DNA of 64,000 bases from Spizellomyces punctatus DAOM BR117 (lineage: Eukaryota > Chytridiomycota > Chytridiomycetes > Spizellomycetales > Spizellomycetaceae), in contig NW_015971548.1 in the NCBI RefSeq assembly GCF_000182565.1, positions 900,002-964,001 of the forward strand, read 5' to 3'. The position numbers and the translations under genes were made by a program. The notes under the pieces are model-generated. The model did not search any database. It was not told the DNA's origin and saw nothing but the letters and a program-made list of their open reading frames with translations. The first letter of the stretch is position 1. Each line of letters opens with the position of its first letter. Shown one piece after another: positions 36,943-50,088 of this stretch.

Positions 36943-37705
36943 AGAGCATTTGTAAAAAAAACACATTGACACTCAAACGTTAGTACTTGACAACCTTAGC
37001 CTAGCAATTGGCTCAGTGGTAAAAGGCTCGAATGATCACCATTTCGAACCTCAACTTGCGCAAATTACAGTCACTCTAGACAAAGTTTTCTTGCATGGAG
37101 GTGATCTGGCTGGTCTGCACCTGCAGACTTGACGATTTGCTATAGAAAAACGTGTCCGTTTGAGGCGCTCTGTGACATATCACCGGCAGAGCAGTTATAG
37201 GTATGACGCGGATATTTTTTTCAATAAGTGGCCAGTCACTGTTGTTGTTGGTTCAATATTGCTTCCAATATTGCTCCCCAATAAAAGTCCATGTAGCCAA
37301 ACTACCTTGAGATTAAGTTAAAAAACAAGGTTGAATTTAAGATACGTTCTGCATGTGGAATTTAGAATGGGTCGCGTGTTACACATTTAAACTCAGCGTG
37401 GCTTAGGATTTATAAACCCAAAAACAGCAACATTCGCCCCTTATTTGTTTCGGATCAGCAGTCATCACCATTCAAAGCCCCCCCTTCCTCGCGTGTTTTT
37501 CCCTAACCCACCTGCCCTCTCCGCCGCCCTTCCCCATTTTTACTACGTTTTTGAGGGGGTGGAGATCACGCCATTGAGGTTGTCCGTCGTTCTCTTCCGT
37601 TTTGCGAACTCGCCTTTTTGCGGAATCTCTTTGAAACGCAAGCTGTCTGAAGATCACGATTGAAGGAGGGTCCGGTTGTTTCTGTCGCGTCCGTTGGAAG
37701 TCACC
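36943..37705. other. Intergenic, contains a tRNA-like fragment
   Basis: 763 bp upstream of the RRM gene. A pol III A-box-like TGGCTCAGTGG (37009-37019) and a T-loop-like TTCGAAC (37043-37049) occur, but only about 23 nt separate them, too little for an anticodon arm. CT-rich sequence at 37440-37530 probably belongs to the RRM gene promoter/leader. Confidence 0.45.
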
Positions 37706-39400
37706 ATGTGGGATCAGTATGGTGGGCATCAGCAGGCGGTGGGTTATGGGGACCAGAAGACGACATTATGGATGGGTGATTTGGAACCTTGGATGGACGA
37801 GAATTATATTAGGCAGCTTTGGTAAGTGGGTCCCCCGATCGGCTGATCTATACTCGTGTCAAAGGCACGTCAGTACACTTGCTGATTGCTGGTTTCTGTT
37901 ATGGTACAGGATGTCTTTGGGAGAGACAGTGAACGTGAAGATGATCAGAGACAAGATCACCGGGTATGTAGTACCTGGCTGGGAGCCGGCTTTCTATCGT
38001 TGACATTACTGTATCCAACCGGGCCAAACTGACATGCCTGTCTAGAGGAAATGCGGGATATTGTTTCGTAGACTTCATGAATAACGGTGCTGCTGTTAAG
38101 CAATTGAATAGCGTCAACGGAACATTGATTCCAGGAACAACTCGGATCTTCAAGCTGAATTGGGCGTCTGGCGGAGGGTCAGTGATGATTTTCTTATCTT
38201 CCATGTTTTGGTGGTTGAGAATACAGGAGCTGACTCAAAGTTTGTAGGAGTGATGACAGGGGACCAGAATACTCAATTTTTGTGGGTGATTTGGGGCCGG
38301 AGGTGACAGATTTCATGCTGCTGGTACGTCTGTATGAATCGAGCGATTCGGCGGTGGTCAAGCTGATCCTCTTGATTTCAGTCAACGTTTCAAGGTAGGT
38401 ATATGACCTGTAAGTCTGCAAAAGTCGTAACCGATCCGAGTACCGGCATGTCACGAGGTATGTGCTTGAGAAATCTGACTTGTTGGGTTGCCCTCACGAT
38501 ACTCAATTGTTGCGTCTGCGACAGGATATGGATTTGTCCGATTTGCCGATGAATTGGAGCAGCAGCGGGCTATGGCAGAGATGCAAGGGCAATATTGTGG
38601 GTCCCGTCCCATGCGTATTTCGCCGGCCACCCCGAAAAACCGGCCTGTAGGGGCTGAACCTCGAATGGCGCAACCCATGCAAATGCCGCAGCAGGCCTAT
38701 TACCAGCCTCCTCCACAGCAGCCGCAAGTACAGCCAGTTCAACCATATAATCAATTCAATGATCCAACCAATACGACCGTCTTTGTTGGCGGTCTCAACA
38801 CGCAAATAACCGATGAAGAACTAAGGAGGTAAATATAAATTGAAGATCTAATGTTACTTTCCAGAGCACTGATAAGATTCTTTTATAGCTTCTTTGCTCC
38901 ATTTGGTGAGATTATTTACACTAAAATTCCCCCCGGAAAGCAATGTGGATTTGTGCAGTTCGTGCACAGGCAAAGTGCCGAGCTAGCCATTCAGCAAATG
39001 AACGGGTTTATGATTGGTAATATACGTGACTTTAACGCATGCGTTTGTCTTGGCAATGACTTACACAGATTCCCTACCCATACTAGGAGGCTCTCGAGTC
39101 CGATTATCGTGGGGTCGATCGCAAGCAGCTGCTAAAGGTGACTATCGACCTCAAGTTGGACCGTACGGTCAACCAATGGCGATGCCAGCATCTCCGTACG
39201 GTGCGCCGGTCGCTCCGTATGGTGGTGCAGCGCCTCATGTCATGGGCGGGCCAACTGGCACCGCATCTCAATTGACAGAAGATCCGCTGCAACCTGTTCC
39301 TGTGGAGCGATCTAATGAGAACTACGTTTCGCAACAGGAGGAGCTCCTTGAACGGACTGATCTTGATAACGGATGGAGACAGCAAGTGTATGCACAGTGA
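37706..39400 (+). CDS. Three-RRM RNA-binding protein, Nam8/Ngr1/Csx1-like
   Basis: Exons encode three RNA-recognition motifs. RRM1: TLWMGDLEPWMDENYIRQLW with GNAGYCFVDF. RRM2: YSIFVGDLGPEVTDFML with GYGFVRFADELEQQRAM. RRM3: TTVFVGGLNTQITDEELRR with CGFVQFVHRQSAELAI. All have readable RNP2 and RNP1 motifs. A Pro/Gln linker separates RRM2 and RRM3, and the C-terminus is Pro/Gly/Ala-rich. WMGDLEPWMDE with a modified RNP2 is typical of the Nam8/TRNAU1AP group, involved in pre-mRNA splicing or mRNA stability. The start MWDQYGGHQQ is the first Met after a CT-rich leader. The specific target RNA cannot be told from sequence. Confidence 0.93.
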
Positions 39401-40281
39401 GCGCGGGTTTCTCCGCGATAATGCTAATGGCAACTCCACGTGAACTGGGACTGTTTCCTAATTTCGGCGCTTTGCCATGGACGTGGGGTCAAGGTCTGGT
39501 CTTTTTGATTTTTGTCACTCGTATTTAGTGCATCAGCTTTCTTTTTTCTGTTGTGTTTTTTTCGGGGAGGTCATTGTCCTCTATTGTATTATACAGCCAT
39601 GAGATGCAATAATATGGGTGCTATTTCCAATTGTCCATGTTCCTTTTTCAACACTTGTTCGATGATAACCGTGCTGTTCGCCGAGTGCGTCATGAGCAAA
39701 TCCAAATTCCGCAATAAAAAATTACAGTTTTTGACTCGCGCGCGTGGATGGGCCATCCGTCCGCCTTCCGTTCAGACACTGTGGGGAGGCGTCATTTTCA
39801 GGATTCCAACCGGAAGCATTCCAAAGCCACGCGTGCGCGCACCTCCATCAACCATTGGCTAGATTTCATTTGAAACTGGGAAGATTCTCTCCTCTAAAAC
39901 CTTAATCTTTACACGTGATTTTAAGTCCTTCTTTTGGCCACTCTTTTGCAGCTGTTTCGTTTTTTTTTTCTTGTTCAGAAGTGAACTTACGTTTATAAAA
40001 GCCGTCCGTTTGGGGAGGTTTTCCCGACACCTTTACATCACACGTGTAGCTGCTGCTCAAGGTTATTCGAGTCGACGCTGTGACGCTCGATTCAGCCTTT
40101 TTCCCTCGTGCGACATCTGTTTCCCTTTTGCTGAGGCAAACTTGGAAACGGTCGTTTGCAAGATAAAAGAGTTGTTTTACTCTTTACGAATGCGTAGTTG
40201 TTGTCGATACATGATTGCCGTCGTCGAAGCCCGTCACCTATTGCGTACCACGTCCGAATCTCCGATTGATTAACATTTGCT
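39401..40281. promoter_or_regulatory. Upstream region of the ENA-type ATPase gene
   Basis: 881 bp between tandem plus-strand genes. No supported gene. Pyrimidine-rich stretches near 39925-39975 are compatible with promoter/leader sequence. Confidence 0.4.
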
Positions 40282-43200
40282 ATGGCTGCCAAGAAGCAGC
40301 TAAACCAGGCCGGCGACGACGGTCTGAGGAACGACACGTACCTGTTGGATGTTGAGGAGGTTGTTCAACACCTCGACACCAACCTAGAAAAAGGTCTCAC
40401 CGCTGATGAGGCCCAGAAAAGGATCTCAAAATATGGGGAGAACACGTTGGGAATGGACGCGGGTGTGTCCATCTGGAAGGTGTTTATAGCCAACTTGATC
40501 AACCCGATGAACTTTGTTTTGATTTTGGCATTGGCCTTGTCGTGCATTGTCAAAGATTGGGTATGTTCATAAAGTGTTGTCGTTTGTATGACTGGGTTCT
40601 GACACGCATTTGATGCAGGTTCAAGCTTCCGTACTTGCCGTGGTGATTGCTACAAACACTGCTATCGGATTCGCCCAAGAGTACAGCTCGGAAAATACCA
40701 TGGCTGCATTGAAAAAACTGTCAGCTCCCACTGCCACCGTCTACAGATCTGGCAAACCCGAGACAATTTCTAGTCGTGAAGTAGTTCCCGGTGATATTGT
40801 TGCTGTGGAAGAAGGGGTAGGTTTTGATTTACGTACAGCGCTATGCTCGCTGTTGCAACCGCACATTGCTGATGTTTTCATCTACAGGATCAAATCCCTG
40901 CCGACTTGCGTCTATTTGAAGTGGTCAACCTCGAGATTGATGAAATGCTCTTGACTGGCGAGTCTATGCCCGTCCGAAAGATCGCCGACCCACTTGTTGC
41001 GCCTTCTGATGGATACATTTCAGTTGGAGACAGAATCAACTTGGCATTCAGCAGTACTACAGTCACTCGTGGTCGTGGAAAGGGTATCGTTGTTGCCACT
41101 GCCCTGCGTACCGAAGTTGGTAGAATTGCCAAGCTTTTGAATGATGGAGGAAACGCTGGAGGTCAGGAATTTGAAGAAAAGGATGACACCACCAAAGGAA
41201 CTATTCTTCGGTTCATCAGAAAGCTTCCTGGGTTCAAGAAAACGAACAAAACGCCTCTCCAGAGAACGTTAGATCGCATGATGTTCTTGCTACTCGCTAT
41301 TTGCGTGGTCCTTGCTGTGTTTGTGTTCTGGTCAAACGACTGGGAGTGGTCTGAATCTGTTGCCCTATATGCTGTGGCCGTTGGAGTCGCTATCATTCCC
41401 GAAGGTCTCCCAGCTGTTGTCACGGTTACCATGGCTGTTGGTGTGCGCTCCATGGCCAAACAAAAGGCTGTCGTCCGAAAACTTGTATCTCTCGAAGCGA
41501 TTGGAATGGTGACCAACATTTGCAGTGATAAGACGGGAACCTTGACCGAAGGAAAGATGACCGCAAAAGAATGCTGGGTTGCCGGACAATCTCTCATTGT
41601 GGAAGGCACTTCGATCGATCCTACCAATGGTGGGGTCGCTCGTGATGGAAAGCTGTTAACGACTGAAGATATTGAAAAGGACCGCGTGCTTAATGAATAC
41701 TTTTCGTGCGCCGCCCTTTGCAACCAGGCTTCCCTTACAGCGCCCGAAGACCCCACCAGCACTGACCTGTCCAAAACCACTTGGACCGGTATTGGCGATC
41801 CTACCGAAGTCGCTCTTCAGGTTTTGGCCCACCGAGTCCACATGGGCAAGCCAGATCTTTTGGAGAAGCTAAAGTGTACCTTTGTCGCCGAGATGGCTTT
41901 TGACCCCACCTTGAAGCGTATGACTACGATCTATGCGATCTCCAACAAGGAGGGTACTTACCAGCTTAAATACCACATGAAAGGAGCATTGGAACGTGTT
42001 CTTGAATGCTCTACCGGCTACTACGACTCTGAGGGTAACGTGCAAGACATGGACAACTCGATTGTCGAGCGTTCTCAGCAAGCGATGGAAGCGTTGGCTG
42101 ACAAGGGTCTTCGTGTACTTGCTATTGCTCACCGTGACGAACAACATGGATCTAAAGATCTCCCTGTTTACGACGTGGTGAGCGACCGTCATCATGTGGA
42201 GCAGAATATGACATTCATCGGTCTAGTCGGTATTTATGACCCGCCACGTGCTACTTCTGCGTCGGCCGTCAAAGTTTGCGGTGAAGCTGGCATTGATGTG
42301 CATATGGCTACGGGAGATCACGCCAAAACCGCCACTGCTATTGCTCAACAGATTGGTATCCTGAAACCCGGCCAAGACCACCTCGTGTACACAGCCAACC
42401 GGTTTGATAACATGACTGATGCGGAAATCGATGCGATGCCCCAGCTACCTCTGGTGCTAGCGCGCTGCTCGCCTGAAACCAAGGTGAAACTTGTCGCCGC
42501 TCTTCACCGTCGTGGAAAGTTTGTTGCCATGACAGGTGATGGTACCAACGATGCCCCTGCCTTGAAATCGGCGGATGTCGGTATTGCCATGGGTCTCATG
42601 GGCTCTGATGTCGCCAAGGAAGCGTCTGAAATCGTTCTTACGGATGACAACTTTCAATCGATCGTTGCTGCAGTTAGGGAAGGGCGTAGGATCTTTGCGA
42701 ATATTTGCAAGTTCTCGCTCAACTTTTTGAGTGGAAACGTATCCGAAGTCATTTCCATGGTCGTTGGATTGGCGATTCGCGGTAGCGATGGGGCTGCCTA
42801 CTTTCCCATGTCAGCAATTCAGGTCTTGTGGCTCAATATGATTACCAGTTCGCCCATCTGTCTCTGTCTAGGTGAGTTTATACTACATCAATCACTTCTT
42901 GGAAGCAATAGCTCACCTTCTTTTTTAATCGCCAGCTCGTGAATTGGCGGCTAAAGACATTATGCAGCACCCTCCCCGTGGGCAACGTGCCATTAAAGAG
43001 CATCAGGATCGTATTGACAGTGGAGTCGACGCCGGCACTGCTGGCCCAGCCCCCAAAGCGAATACGTCCATTTTCACCAAGCGCTTCATGGTGGACGTGT
43101 TCTTCTACGGTACGCTAGCAGGTACGCTCTCCCTCGTATCCTTCATCATCTCCCTTGCCGCCGCGCCCAAAGGACTCCACGGATACAGCGGTGACCTTTG

Positions 43201-43600
43201 CGCTGGACACGACTATATTGAATCTGAATGCAAAGAAGTCTTTCAAGCTCGTGGCGCGGCCTTTATGGTCTTGAACACGATTCTTCTCGTTCATGGATGG
43301 AACTGCCGTCGTGAGAAGGAGTCTACCCTCTTTGGCTACGACTCGCATCCCAAGAACAACTGGGCCCTCTTTTGGGCTATTGTCGGTGGATTCGTTATCA
43401 CACTCCTTACGCTGGTGATACCTGGCCTGAACACCAAAGTCTTTTCTCAAGAGATGTTTGGATGGGAGTGGGGTTTGGTTGCTGCATCGGTGGTTATTTT
43501 CTTGGCTGGTTCTGAGCTTTACAAGCTTGTCAAGAGGAACTTGGCGAGGAAAAGGGATTTGAAGCGGTCGGTTAGCCATGATTCGATCGAGATTGCATAG
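40282..43600 (+). CDS. ENA: P-type ATPase, subfamily IID (ENA) sodium/potassium efflux pump
   Basis: Four exons (40282-40560, 40619-40816, 40888-42871, 42936-43600) give 1041 aa. The actuator has LTGES in EMLLTGESMPVRK; the membrane motif is IPEGLPAVVTVTMAVGVRSM; the phosphorylation motif is ICSDKTGTLTEGKMTAKECW; hinge sequences are MTGDGTNDAPALKSADVGIA and VAKEASEIVLTDDNFQSIV. The last domain (QVLWLNMITSSPICLCL, KDIMQHPPRGQ, FGWEWGLVAASVVIF, SELYKLVKRN) matches fungal ENA pumps rather than SERCA or PMR1. ENA pumps export Na+ or K+ across the plasma membrane at high salt or pH. Catalytic motifs are intact. ENA pumps are also in bryophytes and protists, so the subfamily is not fungus-exclusive. 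Confidence 0.95.
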
Positions 43601-44987
43601 ATGGGAAGGGATGGGGGTGGGGAGTCTTTACCAATTATATACTACGGAACTTACAGTAGGGGTGTATGTACACGACGAACTTTATGCAATGTGTTAGGAT
43701 AGGAATAAAAGTCAAGGGACTATGTATTGAATGGCGCTTAATGATGATTGTATGGACATGAAAATATATGCCCCCTTGCCAGGCAATATGGATCCCCTTG
43801 TGGCATTTACAGCATCAAATCAAGGGCGATGACAATAACTTGTTTCTTTTCAATATCCGTGCAGGACCACAAAGATTAGAATGTGAAATTAGAAGAAGTT
43901 CCAAATGACCAGGTTAAATATTTTCTGTGTAGGCAGATATGCGAGGTAACCAAAAACAGATCAAGATTGAAACTTCCAATTCGAGAATATAGGAATCCAG
44001 CTTTGGCCATATTCTCACAATCCAAGTCTAGTACTTGGGAGTGCATCCTACGACGGGCTAGGGTTAGGGTAAAACCTGTAATACCGTAATATGATGGATA
44101 TGATGGCTACCCATGCAACTTATCCTCTCCCCAGCTAATTTAACATGGAATTGCCAGATTATCTTTCTCGCTTCCAAAAGTTACCTTTATTACTTTTTCT
44201 CTCTGCGGCATTATTGTCTTTTCCCGCAATAGTCTTTGGTGGACCCTGACTGCACAAAAACGCTTTCATAGTTTTGATCATTCTGGTTAACTTGATTCTG
44301 ATCGTTTTACTATTATGTGATTTTGTCGTCCCATTTAGGATTGGGGTACGGTTATATTTATTGCTTGTTTCTAGTGTGTCGTGAGAGGGAGGTGATGGGG
44401 AGGAAAACATGGGTTTGGGAGGAGAAAAGAGGAGATTATGAACAGCGATATGAACAGTAGTAAAAAGGTAAATGAAACTGGATATGACAACCCAATGCAC
44501 ACTCTTTTTGCTTACGTACCATCCTAGTTTTCTCGCATTTTCCGGAATGACTAAAAAGAAAACACTCTTGGGTTGTAAAAAAATAACAATAACCAAAATA
44601 GCTATGGTTCTAATCAAGATAGCCTTACAGAACGGGAGCATATTGATATCCTTGGGGAGATTTCAATGACGTTATGGGTATTAAAGGAAAAGGAAAATGT
44701 TGCTCAAAATAGTCACATATCCTCACATGCATTGTTTTCAAAAAAGCGGGGTGTCGATCGTTTAGATTGATACTTGTGTGTGGTTGATGCTCGCCTTTTT
44801 GCTTTTGAGACTTTTCTGACGAAGCGCGCTCTTGTTGAAAAGTGGACTTTGCAAAGGGGGGGTTGTCCCAACCTTGGTTTTCTTTTTGCCGCCATTATTG
44901 GCTCATCATCCTTTGTCGTTTCTTTTGGTTTTCCTTTTTTTTTATTATTTCCTGTTTTGTTCAACCTTTTGCAACTCCCCACAAGAC
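43601..44987. other. Long AT-rich intergenic region
   Basis: 1.39 kb. A minus-strand frame at 44159-44641 (160 codons, hydrophobic N-terminus, then Ser/Lys-rich) lacks a recognisable motif and is not supported as a gene. Two TTAGGG-like units sit at 44049-44061. Confidence 0.4.
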
Positions 44988-47900
44988 ATGCATAGATCCG
45001 GGTCATTTACAATGACCATGCCTGATGTCCGACATTCACTATCTACGAGTCCATCCCTAGAGTCTCTGGACTATGGTTCACATGGACGAACCAGTATATC
45101 GTCAGCGAGTTCCACACGTCCAAGAATACCCACGGACTTGTCGGCCGAGAAAGCCTTGGTGGATGTAGACCCTATCGCCGCGATCCGAGCCGTACGAACC
45201 AAACTCCGTACACAACCGATACAAGATCCCGAATTGGCTGAACTGGAACGTCAATTAGCACATGAGAGAGAACGGAATAAAGTGGAACGAGAGCGACGGC
45301 GGACGGAGCACTTGGAGGTTCATTTGGAGCGACGGGCGACGATTTCTGTTTGGCATAGTAAGGTTGTTGATTCCATGACTAAATTGAAGCAGTGGGAAAG
45401 GGATAGTCAGATGCGGATTATGAAGAGGGAGAGTGAGCGAGAGTTGGATAGGGAGCGATATCTTTCGGAACGGAGACGAGAGTTGGAAAAGAAGCGGAAA
45501 ACATTGCGGAGACGAGCGGTAAGTCTTTTGATCAAGTGGACTAAGCCAAAATGTTGGGTAGTTGAGTGGTCTGGCTTTTGGGGGGTTTTTGTGTGCAGAT
45601 TCTTTTTGCACAATTCCTCCTTTTAAGCTTGACCAAGAACTGCTTGTCAGCAGTTTCGTCAAAACAACAAAAGGGGAGAGGGGCTAGTTTTTGGCCCACA
45701 TGCCGCCAGCACGGCTGAAGTGCAAACACCCCGTCACGGCTAGTTTGTATGGTGCCGGTCGACGCTTGCCTCCTCTATGGAGATCCAATGTGGGGTGTGC
45801 CCTTGCACACACAAGCCGAATACCTAAACCCACTATTGGACGACAAGGAGGGTTATGCACCAAACGACGAGGAAGGGGGGAGGGGTGTGGGTGGAATGGC
45901 AGGAACCGAAACACCTACCCGCCGCATGTCATTATCATTTCATTACCTAAAACTTTTTTTTTCTTCAATGACCTCTTTATTTTATCCTACCCACCACCAT
46001 CATCATCATTACAATCGACACAAAAAGACCAAACGAGAGAAAAAGTACGTGCTTCAAACCGCGGAATTCTACGGCGCAGATTTTTCCGCCCCCACCGAAA
46101 ATCCCGAAATTGCCAAACTCCATCACCGACATCCTGTGGATAAAGTCCAATTAGTCGAACAAGAGCGTGCTAGGGCTGCGCAAGGCAGTGTCTTTATTAC
46201 TGCTTTGAATAATATTGCGTTGAGTCGGTCCCATGATTGGGCTGCCGGTGATGGAGGAGGAGAGAGTTTGGATGTACGGGACGACGAGAGTGGAGGGAAG
46301 CGAATGCTTGAAGGGGATAAAGGGGTAACGGGTCTTGCTCTAACGGGACTACTTCCAACAGCTGTCACATCACCCGTCCCGGCAGCTCCACCCCCACCTC
46401 CTAAGAAATGGACAGAGGCCATGCGTGAGCGGGTTCCTGTGCTGGACTACTCGGATGTGTTTCCAGAGGATGTGGGACGGAGAGAGGGTGTCACTGTTTT
46501 TCGTATCGAGTCGCTTAAACCCGTTATATTGCCCGATGACCTTTTCGGAAGTTTCTGCGTTGCGGATTGTTACATTATCTTACACTCGGTGCTTAAGCAT
46601 GATCGACAAGCATGGATGTACGATGACGAAGGGGACGCGATGGAACATAAGATATGGGTATGGATAGGAAGCGAAGCAGAAGTCGATAAACGGTTTTGCG
46701 CAGCCATGTTTTCAACAGGACTTCGAAATTGGATTGGAGCCAAAGGGGGTGTGGAGCGAGTTTCGGATGATGATTCCAGTCCGACTTTTTTGGCCTTGTT
46801 TTCCGATCGATTTAGGACGGAGGATGCGACTGAGGCGACTGAGAGTGGGTTGTTTGTTGCGGAGCAGAAACGGTACCCATTGCGTTTGTACATGCTTTGC
46901 GGGAACAGGGATATCCGATTACGATTGGTAAAACAACCTTTTTTTTTCGCTTGCCATGACTCTATTTGTCTCTTATTGATACCTTTTTATTTTCTAGCGC
47001 GACCCAGCATTCTGGTCACTAAAATCCGATGCAGTCTTCCTCTTGGACTGGGGATTAGAAATCTTTCAGTGGAACGGTAGCAAATCCAGTCTCCATCAAC
47101 GCGCAAAGTGCCGAATATTGACTGATAGGATTAACCGACTTGAACGAGTTGGCCGAGCCCATGTGGAAGAGATTGAAGAGTGGGGGGAACCACAGCGGTT
47201 TTGGGAGATTTTGGGGGGTGAGCGAACGGAATTGGATGCTGCTGAGGATCACGAAGCGGATGCTGCATCTGAAGAAGCCATGTTTAAGCGGATTGCAGAG
47301 TCCCCTGCGACGCTTTATAGGGCGTTTGAGGACTTGTCTGAGGATGTAGCGAGTCATGTCGTGTCGAATGGGAAATTGAAGAGGGGCATGTTGGTCTCGG
47401 ATGCTGCCTATGTCCTTGATGCGGGAGTAGAACTCTTTTTGTGGATTGGGAAAGCTGCTTCGATGGATTTGCGGGCGTCTGCTACAGAACTGCTTGCGGT
47501 ATGATTTCTAGAGTTTGTTGCTATTGCGTCAAGTGGTTTTTTGTCTAAATCGATATCTTTATAGAGGGTTGCTCCACTTCAGAAACGACCGAAATGGGTC
47601 GGCCTCCATCGTCTCATACAAGACCACGAATCCGAAGTCTTTAAACTCCGATTCCCAGACTGGGAAAGCACGGCAGCTGACGTCAACTGGGAGGAAATCA
47701 AGGACCAAACCTCTGGGCGGTTCAAACGATCCAAATCCGCTGGTGGGATTCGTGTGGATGTGCGGGCCCTCTATGCGAACCCTCCTCAAGAGTCGACTGT
47801 AACGGGCATTGAAGACACGATTGCACATGCTAATGCCTTGTTACAAACGTTTTCTGCGTTTGTGTACCAAAAGGGGCGGTTTGTCCAATTACCTGATGAG

Positions 47901-49571
47901 GAGCGTGGACATTTCTTTACGGATGATGCGTACGTGTTTTTATGCGTTTATCGGTTGGAAGAAGAAAAAGAGCAGCAAAAGCGGGAAGAACGGGAACGAC
48001 GACGTACTGAACGTCGAAAACAAGGGATTAATGTCAAGCCTGCCACAGTTGCCCGCGAAATTGACCAAAAATTCCGGGAAGGTTCTGGACATCGTCGACA
48101 ATCCTCCACGTCTTCCAACCCATACCCTCCATCTCCCACCACCACCACTTACAGCGAGATATCTGATTCCGATGACGGATGCAGTAGTGCAAACGAACCC
48201 CCCGAACCCTCTGTAGAATGTGTGGTCTACTTTTGGCAAGGACGTCTCGCGAGTCGATTAGCCTACTCTACCTTTATTTTCAAAACCCAGCAAGAAATGG
48301 AGGACCTTGTGCAAGACATGTATGGATGTTCTGTCCGGGTTGTGCATTTGGAGCAAGGGAAGGAACCGATTGCGTTATTGGCTCATTTGGATAATTCCAT
48401 GGTGGTGCATCGGGGGAGTCGAGCTAGATTTGGAAAACAAGATCGAATGGTGGAAAGTGGTTGGAAACGTTCGAAAATGTATCATATTCGAACGGATGCG
48501 CGGTATCGGACGACACGAGCCGTGGAGGTTCTACCACGGACGTCGAGTATGGTTTCTAGAGATTGTTTTTATATTTATTCGCTTGTGAAGGGTGTTTCGA
48601 GTTTTTTGTGGCGGGGAAAAGGGGTGAGTAAAGAAGAGATTCGGAAAGCGGAAGGAATTGTCGAAAAGATTTTGCAACTCCATGGTGTCGTTTATGAAGC
48701 TTCTACCACTTGTCGTCCCGCTCCTCAAGGTCTTGAACCCTCTGGTTTTTTCAATCTCATTGAACCCCCTCATGGTCCTGTTCCATCTGGTACGGAATAC
48801 TATTACGTTCCACCCCCCCGATTTCTCCGGTGTTCATGTACACAAGGATACTTTTCCATTGAAGAAATCACGCACTGGTCTCAAGTTGACTTGCACAGTG
48901 ACACTTGCGTCATTCTTGATCCGGGTGCACCACGAAAATTGTGGGTGTGGGTCGGAAGTGGTACGAGTGACGTTGTCAAAAAGTTGTGTCGAAAGAGTGT
49001 TGAGGTTTGGTTGGAGCGATTGGACGATGGGAGGGTTTGTGGGTCTATTCCTGGAATATTTGGACCACCACCTCAACAAGAGGAATCAGAGGATTGGAAA
49101 CACCGATCCACGCAATCGTTGTTTTCTAGTATGGAATCCCTAGCTTCTCCCACCCTTTCACGAACCCGTGCCCAGAAAGCCGCTCGAAAAGCCATTACGG
49201 CTGCATTTAAACGGGATCGAACGGTGGATGATGGGGATGTTGTGTGGGTTTTGGAAGGAGGTGAGATGGAGGAGTTTACGAGTTATTTTTGTGGGTGGGA
49301 TGAGAGGTCTGTGAGGGGTGTTGGGGAGATTGGGAATGTGTTTCGGAATAATAGGCGGCCAAGGGGGGGTGGGAGTGATGCGCGGCAGCACGGGCGGACT
49401 GCTGATAATCGATCTGGAGGTGATGGTCGATCTGGAGGTGATGCTCGGTCTCCTGAGGGAGGTGACGGCGGTGAGCGAGTCGAGGTAGAACGAGGAGGTA
49501 CAAGAGATGGGAATGGGAAAAAGAAGGGACGAGAAGACATGTTGAATAGGAGAGTTACGGTGCACATGTAA
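44988..49571 (+). CDS. Gelsolin/villin-superfamily protein with N-terminal coiled coil
   Basis: Exon 1 (44988-45518) encodes a Ser-rich start then a long Arg/Glu coiled coil (ELERQLAHERERNKVERERR; YLSERRRELEKKRKTLRRRA). Later exons (about 46026-46927, 46998-47498, 47565-49571) encode several gelsolin modules: ESLKPVILPDDLFGSFCVAD, CYIILHSVLKHDRQAW with KIWVWIGSEAEVDKR, AVFLLDWGLEIFQWNG, AYVLDAGVELFLWIGKAAS, CVVYFWQGRLASRLAYSTF, CFYIYSLVKGVSSFLWRGKG and CVILDPGAPRKLWVWVGSG. That is five or six modules, as in villin, without a visible headpiece or leucine-rich repeats. The tail is Gly/Asp/Arg-rich. Such proteins cap, sever or bundle actin. Intron 1 (about 500 nt) may contain an extra exon; in-frame sequence exists from 45749. 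Confidence 0.85.
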
Positions 49572-50088
49572 AACTATTTGTGAAATGGGCAAAACACTAG
49601 AACACACACCCAACAACAGACGTTGTCTTTTTTTTTTATTTTATTTTGTTTATTTTTGATGAAGAGTTTTTGGTTTTTACGTTCTCTCCAACCTATACAA
49701 AATGTAGGGAAAACAGTTGTGTGTTTTTTGGTCCTCGGCTTATTATCCATGTGTGTTGTGCTGCCCTTACGTTGAGGATATTCGGAATGAAAAGGTTTAA
49801 TATACTAAAATCATGACACTACATATTCGTCAATGCAATATTTATCAAAAATACACAGAAATCACAATAAATGATTTTCACATCATGGATGTACGTATGG
49901 AATAGAGGGGGACTACCTGTCTGTCAGTATCTTGAATCTTGGAAGAGCAACTATATAAGAGTGTCTGTTTATGATCATACATAAAAAGAATTATATATAT
50001 TTCATAAATCACAAAAAAGATATACAAACACACCATCACACCGCAACAGCACGACAATACAATATACATGTATATATGTACAATCCAT
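49572..50088. other. Convergent intergenic stretch
   Basis: 517 bp between the 3' ends of the gelsolin-family gene (+) and the four-repeat gene (-). T-rich just after the gelsolin stop. No gene seen. Confidence 0.4.

Noticed and set aside
44049-44061. Interstitial telomeric repeat
   Set aside because: Only about two TTAGGG-like units; expected by chance.
44159-44641. 160-codon membrane protein on the minus strand
   Set aside because: Low-complexity, AT-rich, no motif, and a splice-donor-like site breaks it; coding not supported.
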